Positions 1 through 8,498 of a stretch of DNA of 21,194 nucleotides are shown piece by piece; position 1 is the first letter of the stretch, and each line of letters opens with the position of its first letter. The notes beneath the pieces were generated by a model. It saw nothing but the letters and a program-made list of their open reading frames with translations, ran no database searches and was not told the origin of the DNA. Made by a program: the position numbers and the translations under genes. This DNA comes from CALGLS01 sp045105695 (GTDB lineage: Bacteria > Bacteroidota > Bacteroidia > Chitinophagales > Saprospiraceae): positions 1 to 21,194 of the forward strand of contig JBGCDT010000287.1 in NCBI GenBank assembly GCA_045105695.1, in the 5' to 3' direction.

Positions 1-414
1 GACATTGATATTGAAAAACTGGAGCGAGCAGCACAATTAGCTGATATACATGACTTTATAGCCAGCAAATTACCAGAAGGTTATGATACGATGATTGGCG
101 AACGCGGGGTAAGACTCAGCGGAGGCCAACGTCAACGACTCGGTTTGGCAAGAGCTTTATATATCTCCCCTTCCGTTCTTGTACTCGATGAAGCAACAAG
201 TGCTTTGGATAGTATTACGGAAAACAGCATCATAGAATCACTCAAGATGCTGCCAGAAGAGATTACCACTATTATAATAGCACACCGCCTTTCTACCGTA
301 AAACACGCTGATTGTATTTACATTATTGACGAAGGAAAAATAAAAGCTAAGGGTACTTACGATTCACTCGTTCACTCAGACAAGTCCTTCAAGACAATGG
401 TCAATCTTTCATAA
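1..414 (+). CDS. ABC exporter ATP-binding protein, C-terminal fragment
   Basis: This is the last 137 codons of an ABC transporter whose start lies left of the window; the frame is open from base 1. It carries the signature motif LSGGQRQRLGLARAL (window residues 40-54), Walker B with catalytic Glu (VLVLDEATSALD) and the H-loop (AHRLSTV), followed by the usual D-E-G-K-I strand. The second half of a nucleotide-binding domain is therefore complete. The domain ends the protein, and the sequence style fits type I exporters in which a membrane domain precedes the ATPase domain (family knowledge; the membrane part is not visible). Such proteins use ATP to export lipids, peptides or other small molecules. 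The gene ends 15 bp before the HupE-like gene and lies upstream of an NRPS on the same strand, so export of an NRPS product is a plausible but unproven role. Confidence 0.93.
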   Translation, partial: DIDIEKLERAAQLADIHDFIASKLPEGYDTMIGERGVRLSGGQRQRLGLARALYISPSVLVLDEATSALDSITENSIIESLKMLPEEITTIIIAHRLSTVKHADCIYIIDEGKIKAKGTYDSLVHSDKSFKTMVNLS

Positions 415-429
415 AACACCTAACTTACT

Positions 430-1653
430 ATGAACCGTTACTTTAAACAAATCGCTCTCCTTCTCTTCCTTGTTACTGGTTTTTTGCTACCCGCAACTAC
501 CGATGCGCACGCTCCCGATCAGAGCTACCTTTATCTTAGAATTTACAAAGATGCTATTGGTGGTCGTTTTGAAATGACAGCTAAGGATATGAATAAAGCT
601 GTTGGACTAAATCTTCCAGACAAACTTAGCATGGAGATTATGGCGCCTCATTTAAAAACGGTACAGCAGTACTTAATCAGTCGTTCTAGTATCAAATCAG
701 ACCTTGGAAATTATACGGTTCGATTTGTAGAACCTACCGTACTGAATCTTGATGAAATGGAAGACTTTGTTCGGTTTCATTTCGAACTTGATGGCGTAGA
801 TGAAGTGCCGGAGAGTTTAGATATTTATTATAATGTTCTCTTCGATAAAGTTCCAAATCATCGCGGGATGCTCATCACAGAGTACAACTGGAAAGCAGGA
901 ATTGTAGACAACGAAGCCCTCTTCTCGAACGTATACAGTGGCGACAACACGCAGCAGTCCTTATCGCTAAAAGATGCCTCGCTCTGGAAAGGTTTTGTAG
1001 CTTTAGTTAAATTAGGAGTCTGGCATATCTGGATCGGATTAGATCATATCTTGTTCATCGTTGCCTTGATTCTACCGGCAGTTGTTAGACGGAAAGATCA
1101 TGATGTTCCTCTGTCTTTGTCCACTGCAAACGATGGTTGGATTCCAGTAGATCGTTTCCGTCCAGCCTTTATGTATATTTTGAAAATTGTAACTTTCTTT
1201 ACGATTGCACACTCTATAACATTGGCCTTAGCTGCTTTACAAATAATCAATCTACCTTCCTGGTTTGTAGAATCTATCATTGCCTTGTCTATCGCTTTAG
1301 CTGCTTTTCATAATATCAAACCAATCATAAAAAGTAAAGAATGGCTGATCGCTTTTGCCTTCGGTTTATTTCACGGTTTTGGTTTTGCAAGTGTCCTTGG
1401 CGAAAAAGGATTGGGAGGAGATTATATGATTTTATCATTACTGGGTTTCAACGTCGGAGTAGAACTCGGGCAGGTGTTAATCATCTGTATGGTCTTCCCA
1501 GTGCTGTATATCATTCGTAAATTCAAATTGTATCCAGCCATCATAAAATATGGTTCTGTGCTATTAATTTTCATTGCAATTTATTGGTTTATAGAAAGAG
1601 CCTTTGACATAGATTTACAGCTGGGAGCTTACTTCTGGCAGTTGGTTGGTTGA
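430..1653 (+). CDS. HupE/UreJ-family membrane protein with periplasmic N-terminal domain
   Basis: The 407-residue protein begins with a signal peptide (about residues 1-27, ending ATTDAHA). A soluble, presumably periplasmic, domain covers about 30-185, and a hydrophobic C-terminal half has roughly six or seven membrane segments. The membrane part has the family's histidine/acid motif GVWHIWIGLDHILF (H199, D205, H206), a second motif FGLFHGFGFA (H315) and NVGVELGQ (E345). HupE/UreJ proteins are linked to nickel or cobalt handling for hydrogenase or urease, but many Bacteroidota copies, such as this larger form with a periplasmic domain, have no tested function. It starts 15 bp after the ABC gene, suggesting one transcript. 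No hydrogenase or urease gene is in the window, so the nickel assignment rests on family only. Confidence 0.88.
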   Translation: MNRYFKQIALLLFLVTGFLLPATTDAHAPDQSYLYLRIYKDAIGGRFEMTAKDMNKAVGLNLPDKLSMEIMAPHLKTVQQYLISRSSIKSDLGNYTVRFVEPTVLNLDEMEDFVRFHFELDGVDEVPESLDIYYNVLFDKVPNHRGMLITEYNWKAGIVDNEALFSNVYSGDNTQQSLSLKDASLWKGFVALVKLGVWHIWIGLDHILFIVALILPAVVRRKDHDVPLSLSTANDGWIPVDRFRPAFMYILKIVTFFTIAHSITLALAALQIINLPSWFVESIIALSIALAAFHNIKPIIKSKEWLIAFAFGLFHGFGFASVLGEKGLGGDYMILSLLGFNVGVELGQVLIICMVFPVLYIIRKFKLYPAIIKYGSVLLIFIAIYWFIERAFDIDLQLGAYFWQLVG

Positions 1654-1662
1654 TGCTACCCC

Positions 1663-1713
1663 GGCCTGTCTTCCCTTCCCGATCAACCTGTTGTAAAGGA
1701 AGGGAAGACAAGC
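1663..1713 (+). terminator. Strong intergenic hairpin between the HupE-like gene and the NRPS
   Basis: A perfect 13-bp stem is formed by TGTCTTCCCTTCC (1667-1679) and GGAAGGGAAGACA (1698-1710). Its 18-nt loop contains a further CAAC/GTTG pairing. One mismatch and about three more pairs extend the base. It starts only about 10 bases after the HupE-like stop codon and ends about 26 bases before the NRPS ATG. No clear T-tract follows, so it could be an attenuator, a partial terminator or an mRNA-processing or stability structure rather than a classic terminator. The structure is seen directly; its role is inferred. Confidence 0.5.
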
Positions 1714-1738
1714 TTTCAGGTAACTCAAATAAAAACAT

Positions 1739-4700
1739 ATGCCCATCGATAATAACAAACCAAAGCCCTCCCTCCTAGCCCAATGGAAAAAGAAGAAACA
1801 GCAAAAGGGTACCACTGCTGCTTCTATTTCTCCACGACCACAAGACAAACCCATCCCTCTCTCTCGTGGACAAAAACGTTTATGGTTTTTGCAACAACTG
1901 CATCCCCAAAGTTCCTTTTATCAATATGGTCATTGCTATAAAATCCAAGGAAAACTAGATAAGGAAATATTGACCAATAGTTTTCAACAACTTATCGAGC
2001 GACATGAAATCCTTCGAAGTAATTACAAAGGGACGGACGAAGGCGTTTTCATGACTATCCAAACTTCTTTTAAATTTGAAATAGAAACTTTTAACCTTAG
2101 TGATTTCACTGAAACAGAGCAACAACAAAAGGCAGAATCCATAAAGACTACTTTCGCAAAACAGACTTTTGACCTGAAAAATGATTTGTTATTGAGGGTC
2201 GCTTTAGTTCAGTTTTCAGAAAACGTGTACACTTTGTTATTGTCCATTCATCACATCATAGGAGATCGGACTTCGCTACTGGTCATGAATGAAGAACTTT
2301 TTTCTTTTTATGAAAATTTAAAAAACGAAAAAGACAGTAGTCTCTCTACATTAGACATTCAGTACCCAGACTACACCTTCTGGCAAAACGCTCAGACCAC
2401 TAAAACCGAGGACATCAATTATTGGACGGAACAGCTCTCTGGGGAATTACCGCTATTGTCTCTACCTCATGATTTTCACAGACCAAAAAATGCTTCCTTT
2501 GAAGGAGCAAATCATAGTCGAATCCTTCCGGAAAAATTATCCACTGATCTTCAGCGACTAACGAAAGAACTACAGACCACTCCATACGTTTTGCTACTAG
2601 CAGCTTTCAAAGTACTGCTTTTCAGATATACCTCTCAATCCGATTTGCTCATCGGTTCCCCCTTTGATAATCGCGACAAAAGAGCCTTGGAAAAGCTAGT
2701 AGGCTTTTTTAATGAGACATTAGTTCTACGCACTCAGTTATCTCCAGAGTGGACTTTCTCTGAGTTGGTTCAAAACCTAAAAAAGACAACGCTCGACGCA
2801 CTCGCTCACAAAAGTATGCCTTTTGATGAGCTGGTGAAAACCATTCAACCCGAAAGATACGGCAGTGCCAATCCCATCTTCCAAGTGATGTTTTTGTACA
2901 ATAAAGCTGCGTCAATAAACACTCAAGTCTCTGATTTTCAGATAGAAGAACAAACACTGGACATCGGTGTCTCAAAATTTGACATTACTCTTTTTGCAAC
3001 AGATAAACCAAAGCATTTGGAACTGACAATGGAATATGCTACGGATCTTTTTCAAGAGAAGACCATTGCTCAGTTGTTACGACACTTGGAAAACATACTC
3101 ACTTCTGTTGTCACTCAGAAGGATTTAGCTGTTGCAAAAATTGCTATGCTTGAAGAATCTGAAACGAAGTTGATTACCGAAGAGTGGAATAATACAAGCT
3201 GGGAACAACCTTCATATGATTCTATTCACCAACGAATAGACGAGATGGCTCTTCAGTTTCCAAATCAGACTGCTGTTACTTTTGGAACAGATTCTATTGC
3301 TTACGCAACTTTAAAAGATCGCTCTGACCAACTTGCAAGTGTATTGTTAGAAAAACAAAAAGATGCTTTAAAGCCAATCGGTTTATACACAGAGCGCAGT
3401 ATAAATATGATCGTTGGTATTCTTGCGATTTTAAAAACTGGTGCTCCTTATCTACCTCTTGACCCTAACTATCCAAAGGAAAGAATCAGCTACATGTTGG
3501 AAGACGCTGGTGTTGAACTGGTGCTTAGTCAGGATGATTTGCTTGAGCAGTTAGGTGATGATACAATAACTAAAGTTTCGATAGAAGAACATTTAGAAAA
3601 AAACATAACAATAAGTACACGTTTTCCAGATGTAACACCTCAGCATAATGCCTACATCATTTACACCTCTGGAAGTACGGGAAAACCAAAAGGTGTTCCT
3701 ATTAAACATAGGAATCTTCTGCATTCTACCTTTGCTCGTTTTTCTTTTTATCCAGAGAACCCAAAAGCGTTTTTGTTGCTGTCATCGTTTTCCTTTGATA
3801 GTTCAATAGTTGGGATTTTTTGGACCTTAGCTAGTGGTGGGAAATTAGTCCTTCCTCCAAAAAGAATAGAACAGGATCTTGCGCAATTAAGTAATATAAT
3901 GGAGACCGAACAAGTAAGTCATACTTTGTTGTTGCCTTCTTTATACAACACTATTCTAGATCATGCTCCAACAGAAAAACTAAAGTCTTTACGCAACGTC
4001 ATGGTCGCCGGAGAAGCTTGTCCTTCTTCACTTTCTAACAATCATTTTACAAAACTTCCAAACACCCAACTGTACAATGAATACGGCCCAACGGAAGCCA
4101 GCGTCTGGTGTATCGCCCATCAAATAACAGGTGAAGAAAAAGACTTTGTTCCTATAGGAAAAGCGATTCCAAACACCAGTGCATTTATTCTTGATGCGCA
4201 ACTACAGGTTGTCCCGCTGGGTGTGAGCGGCGAGTTGTATATCGGTGGAGCAGGGCTGTCAGAAGGTTACCTAAACAGGCCCGAGCTGACTGCTCAGAAG
4301 TTCCTTCCCTCCCCTTTTGATCCTTCGAAAAAGATCTACAAAACAGGTGATCTAGCGCGTTTTCACAACAATGGGATGATTGAATTCTTGGGACGTGCAG
4401 ACCATCAAGTAAAGATACGTGGATTCAGAGTCGAGTTGGAAGAAATTCAGGAAAAGATAATGACTCAGCAAGGAGTCACAGAGGCATTGGTTGTGGTATA
4501 TCAAGACAGTGATACTTCTACTAGCAAAAAAATAATTGCTTACGTAACCGCCAGTGAATCAATGGACTGGGCCACACTTAAGCAGAATTTACAAGAGATA
4601 CTTCCTGAATACATGGTTCCCGATGTATTCATTCCACTAGAGGAATTTCCACGTTTACCTAATGGAAAAATAAATCGTAAAAAGCTCCCCAAACCCTTAT

Positions 4701-7432
4701 CAAACGAGAGTACATTTGTAACAGAATACATCGCTCCAATCGGTGAAACAGAAACCAAATTAGCCAGTATCTGGTCCGCTGTTCTTAAGATAGAAAAGGT
4801 TGGCAGAACAGATAACTTCTTTTCTATTGGAGGAGATTCTATTCTGAGTATTCAGATTGTGTCAAAGGCGAGAGCTGCTGATATTTTGCTGAGGCCAAAT
4901 CAGATTTTCGAGCAACAAACCATAGTGGAACTAGCGGCCGATATTGACCAAAAAGAAAACATCGCCCCTCCGCCTACTGAACTTATAGAGAATCCAACAA
5001 GCTATCCATTGTCCTCTTTGCAAAATGCTTTTTTATTTAATAGTCATAGCGAAGAACAAGATCAGGGGCAGTTGTTACTAGCCTTTGAAATCAAAGGAAA
5101 CTTAGTTATCGATATTTTCAAAAAGGCATGGGAAGGCAGTGCTTTGCGACATGATGCGATGCGCGCTTTTGTAAAAACAGAAGAGTGGAAATCCGCTACA
5201 CAGGTCATTGCGGCCGATGTCGATTTTGACTGGCAGGTTCTTGATTGGTCGAACTCAAGTTCAGAAGAGCAAGAAAATCTATTGAATGAATTCCGTCTAA
5301 AAGCGACGGCAGAGCCATTAGATTTAACAAAGTTTCCCGTTTCCAAAATGACGTTAATCAAGCTTGGAGACAATAATAATCTGTTAATCTGGGTTTGTCA
5401 TCACCTCTTCTTAGATGGTTGGTCCTGTGGCATTATCCTGAAGGACGTGATGGAGTTGTATGACAATTTGAAAAACAATAACAATACAATTACAAATCCA
5501 CGACCAAACTACTTGTCCTTTTTAAAGTGGAAAGATAGCCAAGACAAAACTACTGTTGAGCACTTTTGGAAAGAAAGGCTACAAGATTTCGATCGACCTT
5601 TACTTTTTTCTAACAATAAACGCACGGATGTTGGTGACAACAAATTCAAGGACACCTCTGTAACCTTCAGTAAAGCTGAGACCCAGGCCATTCAAGACTT
5701 TTGTCAAAAAAACAAAATCACCAGTAGTGGTTTATACCAAGGGATCTGGGCGATGTTGCTGAGTCAGTTTTTTCAAACAACAGATGTACTTTTTGGACTA
5801 ACCGTAACGGGCAGATTCGCAGACTTTCCTCAGATAGAAAACATCAGTGGTTTGTTTATGAATATCCTACCGAATCGTTTTGACTTAAGCTCTAACAATG
5901 GTTTTACAAATTGGTTACAGACCAATCAAAAATCACAAGGAGTACAAAACAGCCATGATTATTTTTCGCTGGACGAAATACAAAATACCATAGAGTGGCC
6001 TGCTCATCAAGCTTTATTCGATAGTCTTTTTGTCTTTGGCAATTTCTTGAAAGATGGTTTGGCGGTAGGCGATTTATCCATCGTAGATTTTGAAGGCGGT
6101 TTTTCATCCACCTATCCATTGACCATCCACATCAATCCAAAACCAGAAACAGAAATCAAATGGCGCTTTGATAATCAGCGATTGACAAGAGCCACAGTAA
6201 ACTGGTTTAAAGAAGGTTTCACAACTATCGTAGCAGCCCTACCAGATCTAAAGACAGAAGAGACCTTAGAAAATGTAATACAAAAAATTGGTAGACGTCC
6301 TCATCGGCTAAGCAGTCAAACAAACCCCCTAAGTTCCTCAAAATCAACAGATTTACTGAAATTCAGTGAATACGCTGGGCCACGTAATCAGACCGAAACA
6401 GATCTGACGTTACTCTTCCAGAACCTGTTCAATCTTCCACAAGTCGGCATTCACGATAACTATTTCGACCTCGGAGGAAACTCACTGATGGCCATTCAAT
6501 TATTCGCTAAAATTGAAAAAGAACTAGGAACTGTCCTTCCACCAGCTACGCTATTTAAGCATCCAAATATCGCAGGGATCGCTTCTTTTATCAATAACGA
6601 AAATCAAACTCAGGAGAATTCTTCTTTAGTTGCTTTGCGTAAGTCAGGAGATAAGCCCCCACTCTTTTGTCTCCATGGAGGAGGAGGTCACGTTTTTTTC
6701 TATCAGGGATTGACGAAATATTTACCTTCCAATCAGCCGGTATATACGATACAACCCAGCGGTCTGGACGGACAAGAAAAAAAGCATGGAACGATTAAAG
6801 AAATGGCTGCACATTATATTAGCATTCTAAAAACAGTACAGCCTGAAGGCCCTTATCACATTCTGGGAACTTGCTTTAGCAATGCCGTAGCCTTAGAAAT
6901 TGGCCACCAGTTATTAACGACCGGAGACTCCATTGCGACTTTGTTTATTATTGATTCTGCGCCCGTCCATCTCTTCGGAGACGACGAAAGTGGGGAACGT
7001 AAAACAATGGCTCGTTTTTATGACATGCTAAAACGAGGAGATTTCAGTCGTATCAAAAGTAAAATTTCCAGAAGGTTCTTTCCTTCTAAGCCCTCCCCTA
7101 ACGCAAGTCAGATAGTCGATACCATAGAGTCTAAAAGAGAGGAAACGGCTTCCGAGAAAAACCTGCGTCTCACCATAGATTCCCTCAATAAATTATACGC
7201 AGATTATCACTGGCATCCGCTGGATACGCAGATTCACTTTATTCGCAGCAGCGAGTTTCATCAGCGGAAGGATAAGAAGTATCACTTGACGCAGTGGAAT
7301 AAACTAGCGAAAAAAGGTCTGGAGGTAAGCATCGTAGAAGGACATCATTTTACTTTGTTTGAGGAGCCAGAGGTGCAGGGACTTGCAAAAGAAGTGGGTA
7401 GGGTTTTGGATAGTTCGTCTGGCGAATCTTGA
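1739..7432 (+). CDS. Nonribosomal peptide synthetase, C-A-T-C-T-TE, second module lacking an A domain
   Basis: This 1,897-residue assembly-line enzyme starts at an ATG with no earlier in-frame alternative. Domains in order: condensation C1 (about 40-480; H171, H172 and D176, motif HHIIGDR); adenylation (about 483-985; TSGSTGKPKG 643-652, NEYGPTE 780-786, YKTGDLAR, NGKINRKKL with K977); carrier T1 (IGGDSI, phosphopantetheine Ser1034); condensation C2 (from about 1089; HHLFLDG 1221-1227, canonical); carrier T2 (LGGNSL, Ser1582); thioesterase (about 1630-1890; Cys1712 in GTCFS, Asp1739, His1870). Only about 355 residues separate the C2 active site from the T2 serine, which leaves no room for a second A domain. 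The pocket residues I read are D687, S688, V691, L731, M755, A757, E781, V789, W790 and K977, which match no code I recall; the A-E-V part resembles some tyrosine codes. The leading C domain implies an upstream donor outside the window. The product is unknown. Confidence 0.96.
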   Translation: MPIDNNKPKPSLLAQWKKKKQQKGTTAASISPRPQDKPIPLSRGQKRLWFLQQLHPQSSFYQYGHCYKIQGKLDKEILTNSFQQLIERHEILRSNYKGTDEGVFMTIQTSFKFEIETFNLSDFTETEQQQKAESIKTTFAKQTFDLKNDLLLRVALVQFSENVYTLLLSIHHIIGDRTSLLVMNEELFSFYENLKNEKDSSLSTLDIQYPDYTFWQNAQTTKTEDINYWTEQLSGELPLLSLPHDFHRPKNASFEGANHSRILPEKLSTDLQRLTKELQTTPYVLLLAAFKVLLFRYTSQSDLLIGSPFDNRDKRALEKLVGFFNETLVLRTQLSPEWTFSELVQNLKKTTLDALAHKSMPFDELVKTIQPERYGSANPIFQVMFLYNKAASINTQVSDFQIEEQTLDIGVSKFDITLFATDKPKHLELTMEYATDLFQEKTIAQLLRHLENILTSVVTQKDLAVAKIAMLEESETKLITEEWNNTSWEQPSYDSIHQRIDEMALQFPNQTAVTFGTDSIAYATLKDRSDQLASVLLEKQKDALKPIGLYTERSINMIVGILAILKTGAPYLPLDPNYPKERISYMLEDAGVELVLSQDDLLEQLGDDTITKVSIEEHLEKNITISTRFPDVTPQHNAYIIYTSGSTGKPKGVPIKHRNLLHSTFARFSFYPENPKAFLLLSSFSFDSSIVGIFWTLASGGKLVLPPKRIEQDLAQLSNIMETEQVSHTLLLPSLYNTILDHAPTEKLKSLRNVMVAGEACPSSLSNNHFTKLPNTQLYNEYGPTEASVWCIAHQITGEEKDFVPIGKAIPNTSAFILDAQLQVVPLGVSGELYIGGAGLSEGYLNRPELTAQKFLPSPFDPSKKIYKTGDLARFHNNGMIEFLGRADHQVKIRGFRVELEEIQEKIMTQQGVTEALVVVYQDSDTSTSKKIIAYVTASESMDWATLKQNLQEILPEYMVPDVFIPLEEFPRLPNGKINRKKLPKPLSNESTFVTEYIAPIGETETKLASIWSAVLKIEKVGRTDNFFSIGGDSILSIQIVSKARAADILLRPNQIFEQQTIVELAADIDQKENIAPPPTELIENPTSYPLSSLQNAFLFNSHSEEQDQGQLLLAFEIKGNLVIDIFKKAWEGSALRHDAMRAFVKTEEWKSATQVIAADVDFDWQVLDWSNSSSEEQENLLNEFRLKATAEPLDLTKFPVSKMTLIKLGDNNNLLIWVCHHLFLDGWSCGIILKDVMELYDNLKNNNNTITNPRPNYLSFLKWKDSQDKTTVEHFWKERLQDFDRPLLFSNNKRTDVGDNKFKDTSVTFSKAETQAIQDFCQKNKITSSGLYQGIWAMLLSQFFQTTDVLFGLTVTGRFADFPQIENISGLFMNILPNRFDLSSNNGFTNWLQTNQKSQGVQNSHDYFSLDEIQNTIEWPAHQALFDSLFVFGNFLKDGLAVGDLSIVDFEGGFSSTYPLTIHINPKPETEIKWRFDNQRLTRATVNWFKEGFTTIVAALPDLKTEETLENVIQKIGRRPHRLSSQTNPLSSSKSTDLLKFSEYAGPRNQTETDLTLLFQNLFNLPQVGIHDNYFDLGGNSLMAIQLFAKIEKELGTVLPPATLFKHPNIAGIASFINNENQTQENSSLVALRKSGDKPPLFCLHGGGGHVFFYQGLTKYLPSNQPVYTIQPSGLDGQEKKHGTIKEMAAHYISILKTVQPEGPYHILGTCFSNAVALEIGHQLLTTGDSIATLFIIDSAPVHLFGDDESGERKTMARFYDMLKRGDFSRIKSKISRRFFPSKPSPNASQIVDTIESKREETASEKNLRLTIDSLNKLYADYHWHPLDTQIHFIRSSEFHQRKDKKYHLTQWNKLAKKGLEVSIVEGHHFTLFEEPEVQGLAKEVGRVLDSSSGES

Positions 7433-7481
7433 AAATGGAATAATGAATCTTAGTTCTTTAAGAATATCTCTGCTTAGGGAT

Positions 7482-7506
7482 AAAAAAAATTCCCCGTGTT
7501 TTTTTT
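7482..7506. terminator. Possible weak bidirectional terminator between convergent genes
   Basis: An A8 tract (7482-7489) and a T8 tract (7499-7506) can pair around the 9-base loop TTCCCCGTG. It sits between the NRPS stop (7432) and the convergent phosphatase stop (7528), where a two-way terminator would be expected. The stem is all A-T, so it is weak, and I see no better hairpin in this gap. Confidence 0.35.
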
Positions 7507-7527
7507 GAAAGCACAGTACGTACTTTT

Positions 7528-8265
7528 TTACATCTCAGAATTTCTGAAAGTTAATTTATCCAACAGCTTCGCTACTTTTCGATCTTCATATACTTTGCTG
7601 ATTTTTTCGATATGCCTTTCGCGGTGTAGGTCCGTTCCTAAGAATTCTACGTAGCCTTTTTCTAATAATTTAATGCCCAGCAGCTTCTGTCCTTTGCCGT
7701 AATGACCTGCGAGGGAAAGTAAATTCACTTGAAAATAACAACCCATTTCTTTCAGCTTTTCAAACTTTGCAAAATCCTTTTCATAGTAAAGGTAGCGTTC
7801 TGGGTGCGCTAGAATAGGTTGATAGCCTTTTGCTTTTAGTTGGAAGATCGTATCAAAAACATTAGAAGGTGGCGCGAAGGTGGACAACTCTACCAGTAGA
7901 TGATTTTCCGAAAAGGTTAAGAGTCTTTTATTTTCTTTTAGCAAATTGTCAAAAAAATCATCCAGATTATATTCAGCAGCAACTGAGATTTCGATGTCTA
8001 TCTTTTCTTTTTCTAATGCTTTTATTAGTTCTACTAAACCAGTCTCGATTCGCTCAGGAGTATTTGGATAGTACTCGCCCATAATATGTGGCGTGGTGAT
8101 GATCTTTCGATAGCCCAAGTCCATCAGCTGACGGATGAGGTCAATAGATTCTTCAATGGTTTTAGAACCATCGTCAATACCAGGAATGAGATGTGAGTGA
8201 ATATCCGTTTGAAGAAAGGAAAAATCTGCTTTTCGCGCAGGAGACTTTTTGAAGAAGTTGAACAC
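7528..8265 (-). CDS. PHP-domain protein-tyrosine phosphatase, CpsB/CapC/YwqE family
   Basis: The 245-residue cytoplasmic protein has the metal-binding motifs of the polymerase-and-histidinol-phosphatase (PHP) fold in the CpsB/CapC/YwqE order: DIHSHLIPGIDDG (H23, H25), TTPH (H60), AAEYN (E98), LAHPERY (H154) and GTDLHRER (D212, H214). Its length matches the family. Characterised members are manganese-dependent phosphotyrosine phosphatases that control the tyrosine kinases of capsule and exopolysaccharide export; that is family knowledge, and no capsule gene is visible here. The start is a GTG, with an in-frame TAA immediately before it, so no longer start exists and no ATG occurs before the first metal motif. 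No Shine-Dalgarno sequence is evident. It is convergent with the NRPS and seems to be a separate unit. Confidence 0.92.
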   Translation of the reverse strand: MFNFFKKSPARKADFSFLQTDIHSHLIPGIDDGSKTIEESIDLIRQLMDLGYRKIITTPHIMGEYYPNTPERIETGLVELIKALEKEKIDIEISVAAEYNLDDFFDNLLKENKRLLTFSENHLLVELSTFAPPSNVFDTIFQLKAKGYQPILAHPERYLYYEKDFAKFEKLKEMGCYFQVNLLSLAGHYGKGQKLLGIKLLEKGYVEFLGTDLHRERHIEKISKVYEDRKVAKLLDKLTFRNSEM

Positions 8266-8370
8266 TTAAACGATTTTATGTTTTCTCAATGAAGGTCCGC
8301 AACAGTACAAGTTGCTTAAACGTGAAGATAACTTTTAGAGATCGATTCGGAAAAAATAGAGGCTATAAAA

Positions 8371-8415
8371 AACAGAAGCCCTGAATTACATATTCGTAAT
8401 CCAGGGGCTCCTGTT
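8371..8415 (-). terminator. Rho-independent terminator of the T9SS gene relic
   Basis: On the minus strand, a stem of about 15 pairs in three helical parts (AACAG with CTGTT, AGCCCTG with CAGGGGCT with one bulge, ATTAC with GTAAT) closes a six-base loop. It is followed by a T6 run (plus-strand A's at 8367-8372). It lies about 85 bases after the stop of the relic at 8499 and is correctly oriented for it. The remaining part of 8266-8498 holds no gene that I can see. Confidence 0.75.
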
Positions 8416-8498
8416 ATAATAATACGATCTATAGTAACTAGCTAAACACTAAAGTAGTATTCAGCAAGTCACCTTTTAGCGCTTACTATAAATTCAAA

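Noticed and set aside
113..165. Drug-resistance assignment for the ABC protein
   Set aside because: Only the second half of the ATPase domain is visible; the motifs are shared by all type I exporters and do not tell the substrate.
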